A stretch of 9,996 nucleotides of DNA from positions 1-9,996 of the forward strand of contig CAJKVD010000013.1 in the NCBI GenBank assembly GCA_905203195.1, given 5' to 3'. A program made the translations under genes and the position numbers. Below, piece after piece: positions 7,288-9,996 of this stretch (position 1 is its first letter; the number at the start of each line of letters is the position of its first letter). The notes beneath the pieces were generated by a model. It was given only the letters and a program-made list of their open reading frames with translations. It did no database searches and was not told the DNA's origin. Origin of the DNA: an uncultured Clostridium sp. Its GTDB lineage: Bacteria > Bacillota > Clostridia > TANB77 > CAG-508.

Positions 7288-8298
7288 CTATCCTCCATAA
7301 TATGGATACTGATGTTCTTGTGGATTGAACACAAATTCTTTTAAATCTTCCCTATTTACTACTTTCATTTCTTGTTCTACAGTATCTATTAAATATGTTT
7401 TTCCGTCAAAATCAAACAAAATACATCTAACATATCTTTTCTCTGCTCCACCTTTTATCTCTTTCCATATTTTTTCAATCTCAATTCCTTGATTTTCTAC
7501 TTTTGCTCTTGTGTATTCCATAAATCCTTGAGAATCTATATTATATGATTTTAATATTTTTACAACTTCATTAAGATATTTTATAACATCATTTTCAGCA
7601 AATTTATTTTTTGCTTCTTCCATTTCTAGCAAATCTACTAGCCTTCCTTTGTTATAATTATCAATTGCATCTTTTAATTTTCCTGTTTCATCTCTTAATA
7701 TTGTAATTCCATCAAGTGTTAAACCTAATTTTAATCTTGTTAAATCTTTTATTTTATTAAAATTATCTAAATCTAATATTGCACTATAATCATCGCCTGT
7801 TAATCCTACAACATAATGTAAATTTTCTTTGTCTCCAACCATAAAGGCTTCTAATTTTTTGTTTTCACCTAATAATTCATTTATTGCTTTTGCATAAATT
7901 CTAGCAAATTCATAACAAATCCTTCTATTATGTTTTTTTCTATTTTCTATCCAAGTATTACCAACAATTCTTCCATACCAATCAACTGCTATGTATTTTA
8001 TGTTATTTATATCACTTGCATCTCTTTTAAAAAAGTATAAAACATTATCATCATATATGTAATTTAAGCATATTTTTTCATATACTTTTAAAATTTTTTC
8101 TTCGAAACTAAGCGTATCATCTTTTTGTAATTCTTTTACCAATTCTTCAATATTTTCTTCCACTTCCCATTTAACCTGATCATATTCAATCCAATCTTCT
8201 TTTAATTTTCTGCCTGGTTCTAATATTATTTTATAATCTCCTTCTACATTTTCTTTTACTTCTTCATAGAATTTTTTTATGTATTCGTCTCTATCCAT
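7288..8298 (-). CDS. Transglutaminase-like Cys-His-Asp protein, paralog 2 (unknown function)
   Basis: Paralog of the following gene, 336 residues, also without signal peptide or membrane segment. Domain order is the same: a charged N-terminal region, EEKILKVYEKICLNYIYDDN (67-86), DWYGR (106-110), HNRRICYE with the candidate nucleophile C128, LHYVVGL with H161, ILDLDNF with D176, then IKDLTRLK and a C-terminal region RYVRCILFDFDGKTYLID. Cys-His (33) and His-Asp (15) spacings are identical to paralog 1. Its linker (about 216-240) is shorter and less acidic. It ends in PYYGG, recalling the YYDGR end of paralog 1. The start at 8298 lies 12 bases after the preceding gene's stop, with a GGGGGAAG ribosome site touching that stop, so the two are tightly coupled. 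Assignment to the transglutaminase-like fold is by motif and spacing only; other papain-like folds are possible. Confidence 0.8.
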   Translation of the reverse strand: MDRDEYIKKFYEEVKENVEGDYKIILEPGRKLKEDWIEYDQVKWEVEENIEELVKELQKDDTLSFEEKILKVYEKICLNYIYDDNVLYFFKRDASDINNIKYIAVDWYGRIVGNTWIENRKKHNRRICYEFARIYAKAINELLGENKKLEAFMVGDKENLHYVVGLTGDDYSAILDLDNFNKIKDLTRLKLGLTLDGITILRDETGKLKDAIDNYNKGRLVDLLEMEEAKNKFAENDVIKYLNEVVKILKSYNIDSQGFMEYTRAKVENQGIEIEKIWKEIKGGAEKRYVRCILFDFDGKTYLIDTVEQEMKVVNREDLKEFVFNPQEHQYPYYGG

Positions 8299-8310
8299 TT
8301 AAACTTCCCC

Positions 8311-8643
8311 CTATTTTTTGTTTTTAAATATATCATTTAATCCAGTTAAAACATTGTATTTTACAACTAAATTATTGTCATCTGCTTTTATTTTTCCCTT
8401 TTTTATTAAATTTTGATATACATTTGCAGCTATTAATTTTTTATATACTTGATCTAATTTTTCTTTTTTTACTCCAACACTTTCTAACACAACAAAAGCT
8501 TGCTCTTTACTTATTTTGAAAAAAAATGCTTCGTCTTTTAAGTATTCTGCAATTCTTTTGTTATTATCATAATTTCTTTTTTTATCTTTTAACAATTCCA
8601 TCATTGCTTCATTCATAACCATAATTACTTTAAATTCATCCAT
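8311..8643 (-). CDS. 110-residue probably helical protein, first gene of the cassette (unknown function)
   Basis: Not recognised. Start 8643 is chosen because AAGGGGA lies about 9 bases upstream. A longer reading frame begins with TTG at 8688, but that start sits inside the secG terminator and has no ribosome site. The product (MDEFKVIMVMNEAMMELL...) is rich in Lys, Glu, Leu and Ile with no signal or membrane helix. It looks mostly alpha-helical: MNEAMMELLKDKK, NKRIAEYLKDEA, KEQAFVVLESV, KKEKLDQVYKKLIAA, and a basic end FKNKK. It has no visible catalytic motif, so a binding or adaptor role is possible but only a guess. Its stop is 12 bases from the start of paralog 2, so the two are almost certainly co-transcribed. 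A promoter between the secG terminator and this start is not obvious. Confidence 0.75.
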   Translation of the reverse strand: MDEFKVIMVMNEAMMELLKDKKRNYDNNKRIAEYLKDEAFFFKISKEQAFVVLESVGVKKEKLDQVYKKLIAANVYQNLIKKGKIKADDNNLVVKYNVLTGLNDIFKNKK

Positions 8644-8676
8644 ATTAGTATTCCCCTTTTTTCTATACTTTGTAAC

Positions 8677-8711
8677 AAAAAAGCACAATTAAAAAACATT
8701 GTGCCTTTTTT
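8677..8711 (-). terminator. Intrinsic terminator of secG
   Basis: On the - strand the secG TAA runs into an A tract, then GCACAAT, an 8-base loop (GTTTTTTA), ATTGTGC (a perfect 7-bp stem, 8698-8704 with 8683-8689) and TTTTTT. The A tract can pair with the T tract to lengthen the stem. The layout is symmetrical, so it could also work on the + strand. Confidence 0.8.
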
Positions 8712-8958
8712 ATGCCATATATAATATTCCTAAACCAATTGATAATATTGCAAATACTATTGCTAATATTATAGTCCATCTTTTTTGTTTTCCTTCTTTA
8801 GTTCTACCTTTGTTTTTTTCATAAAAATTGTTTGTTGATGAACCTGTAATTGTTGAAGATAGTCCCCCATCTTCTTTTGTTTGGATTAATGCTAGTATAA
8901 TCATTGCTAATGCAATTATAAAATATACAATCGTTAAGATAGTTTTTGCTATTTCCAT
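8710..8958 (-). CDS. secG: Preprotein translocase subunit SecG
   Basis: Small membrane subunit of the SecYEG channel (PF03840) that assists SecA-driven protein export. Its 82 residues fit the family (about 70-110). It has two membrane helices (about 5-23 and 62-80) joined by the diagnostic loop: LIQTKEDGGLSSTITGSS, followed by a basic NKGRTKEGKQKR stretch. GGGAGGA precedes the ATG with 11 bases of spacing, and a promoter lies at 9003-9031. A terminator follows immediately, so secG may be a one-gene unit. In many Firmicutes secG is close to rnr and smpB. Here the three-gene cassette and yjjX lie between secG and rnr, and smpB is not in the window. Confidence 0.95.
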   Translation of the reverse strand: MEIAKTILTIVYFIIALAMIILALIQTKEDGGLSSTITGSSTNNFYEKNKGRTKEGKQKRWTIILAIVFAILSIGLGILYMA

Positions 8959-9002
8959 TCTCTAATTTTCCTCCCTAATTTTCCTGTTAAATTTTCTTAT
9001 TT

Positions 9003-9031
9003 ATTTTATCATACTTTTATAAAAATTGCAA
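9003..9031 (-). promoter_or_regulatory. Extended -10 promoter for secG
   Basis: On the - strand: TTGCAA (-35, 9031-9026), a 17-base spacer ending in TGA, then TAAAAT (-10, 9008-9003). The predicted RNA start is about 37 bases upstream of the secG ATG. The TGATAAAATA core is identical to that of the yjjX promoter. The rest of the 107-base gap up to the end of the next gene (9066) is AT-only palindromic sequence with no other signal. Confidence 0.65.
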
Positions 9032-9231
9032 ATATTTTGTATATTTTTTAAAAAATTTTATTGTCTTATTTTTCTATTACAATATTAGTATTTTTATAAG
9101 CAGACTTAGCATCTTCAACTATTTTTTGTAACTCTGTACATGAACCTTTTAAAATTATTTTAGCATTATTTTCTGTTGCAGTTGCATAACCGAAAGCAAG
9201 CATAATAATCTACTTCATTGTCTATCCTTCT

Positions 9232-9945
9232 ACCAGTTACATTTGCATTGATTTCTATTGTTCCACTCAAAACCAAGCAATTTCCAAACGTATATTGCAA
9301 ATTTGTTACATTTTTCGGAACAACTATATTAATATTAGTTAACTTTTTGCATTGTGAAAAAGTACCATACATATTAGTTACACTTTCTGGAATACTACTA
9401 TTAAATCTTTCTAAACTTTTACACTGATCAAATGTAGATCTCATATTTGTAACTCCTTCAGGTATCTCTTCATCAAATGCTTTTAAACTTTCACACAATA
9501 AAAATGTACCTTCCATGTCTGTAACAGTATCTGGTATATCTTGACTAAATTGTTCAAGATTTGTGCATCCAGAAAATGTCCATCTTAAGCTTTCAAGTTT
9601 ATGTGGTAAACTACTATTAAATCTTTGTAAACTTTTACAATGATCAAATGTAGATCTCATATTTGTAACTCCTTCAGGTATCTCTTTGTCAAATGCTTTT
9701 AATTTTTCACACCAGAAAAATGTACCTTTCAGTGTTTTTAAATTTTTTGGGAGTTCTTTATCAAAATTTGCTAATTCCCCACATCCCAAAAATGTTTCTT
9801 CCATAGTTGTAACAGTATCTGGTATATTTTGATTAAAATTTTCAAGACTTGTACATTTATAAAATGTCCATTTCAAACTTTCAAGTTTAGGTGGTAAATT
9901 TGTTATATTTACAAGTTTACCACATCTTGAAAACGTGCTTTGCAT
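9232..9945 (-). repeat. About ten tandem 72-bp (24-residue) leucine-rich repeats
   Basis: In the translated - strand there are ten consecutive units: a first of 23 residues, eight of exactly 24, and a diverged last one (LQYTFGNC...). Invariant or nearly so are TF at 4-5, Cys at 8 and Leu at 11; IP or LP at 18-19 and a VT/LE pair near the end are frequent. One Cys per unit at the same position is the strongest feature. Confidence 0.85.
9395..9686 (-). repeat. 216-bp higher-order repeat within the LRR array
   Basis: The stretch 9425-9470 recurs exactly at 9641-9686 (46 identical bases), and the flanks 9395-9424 and 9611-9640 differ at only 2 of 30 positions. The offset of 216 bases is three 72-bp units, so part of the array grew by duplication of a three-repeat block rather than unit by unit. 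Confidence 0.8.
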
Positions 9946-9996
9946 ATTAGTTAACGTTGAAGGAATTTACGGTGTAGTAAAAAAATCATCAAAATC

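Larger units (their letters stand above)
9066..9996 (-). pseudogene. Broken leucine-rich-repeat gene, BspA/DUF285-like (5' end outside window)
   Basis: The 3' part of a gene for a protein built of 24-residue repeats of the form [ML]-x-x-TF-x-x-C-x-x-L-x-x-F-x-x-x-IP-x-x-VT-N, resembling BspA-type leucine-rich repeats (LRR_5, DUF285), usually surface or adhesion proteins. The frame is damaged twice. First, an in-frame TAA at 9967-9969 stands right before IPSTLTNM, which is itself the end of a repeat, so the Met at 9945 (no ribosome site) is not a real start. Second, at about 9192 one extra C shifts the frame after DYYACF, giving a stop at 9166. Skipping it reads on as GYATATENNAKIILKGSC and on to IVIEK, stopping at 9066, a sensible C-terminus. 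It is most likely a decaying pseudogene; a sequencing error or recoding at TTT-C-GG cannot be excluded. No export signal is visible because the N-terminus is missing. Confidence 0.75.

Noticed and set aside
6103..7344. + strand open frames opposite the two paralogs
   Set aside because: Phe/Leu/Tyr-rich translations typical of antisense AT-rich coding DNA; the - strand frames are supported by paralog conservation.
8644..8688. Longer N-terminus (MCFFVTK...) for the 110-residue protein from a TTG at 8688
   Set aside because: The start lies within the secG terminator and lacks a ribosome site; ATG 8643 has AAGGGGA at suitable spacing.
9041..9060. AT-only palindrome (ATTTTTTAAAAAAT) between the LRR gene and secG
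   Set aside because: It has no G or C and no loop, so it would not form a stable RNA hairpin; it is expected by chance in such AT-rich spacers.
1..9996. CRISPR arrays, tRNA or rRNA genes, insertion sequences, riboswitches
   Set aside because: I saw no regularly spaced short repeats, no cloverleaf or rRNA-like sequence, no transposase and no recognisable riboswitch core. The only repeats are the LRR coding repeats.

Overview
The window looks like a chromosomal piece of a very AT-rich, spore-forming member of the Firmicutes, most likely a Clostridia-class anaerobe. The evidence is a germinant-receptor operon, the secG / rnr / yjjX gene content, purine-rich Shine-Dalgarno sites (AGGAGG-like) and strong A/T preference at third codon positions. 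TGA is used as a stop in two genes of the ger operon (1048-1050 and 2163-2165), so the code is the ordinary bacterial one. A species cannot be named from the sequence.

Left part (1-3604, + strand): the end of a germinant-receptor operon. It holds an A subunit whose start lies outside the window, a B subunit (permease-like), a C subunit, and a 59-residue protein with two membrane helices that fits the small 'D subunit' of such receptors. A/B and B/C overlap as ATGA, so the three large subunits are translationally coupled. The C subunit has Ser where the family's lipobox Cys should be.

Middle (3601-6149, - strand): yjjX (inosine/xanthosine triphosphatase) followed by rnr (a compact RNase R), read from a good extended -10 promoter at 6121-6149. 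A 42-base hairpin lies between the two genes, just upstream of the rnr ribosome binding site. The stops of rnr and the 59-residue gene overlap convergently in one TTAA (3601-3604). The best rnr terminator candidate lies antisense inside the 59-residue gene.

Right-middle (6158-8643, - strand): a three-gene cassette of unrecognised genes. It encodes a 110-residue probably helical protein and then two paralogous, probably cytosolic proteins of 336 and 362 residues. Both paralogs carry a transglutaminase-like Cys-His-Asp arrangement with identical spacing and a shared DWYGR-x5-W-x2-NR-x2-HNRRIC signature. The cassette lies between secG and yjjX-rnr, a place where Firmicutes often keep secG and rnr close together. 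It is the best candidate in the window for an undescribed system.

Right end (8677-9996, - strand): secG with its own promoter and intrinsic terminator, then the 3' part of a leucine-rich-repeat (BspA/DUF285-like) gene built from about ten 24-residue repeats. That gene is broken by an in-frame TAA at 9967-9969 and by a one-base frameshift at about 9192. The reading frame is open beyond the frameshift and gives a sensible C-terminus ending at 9066.
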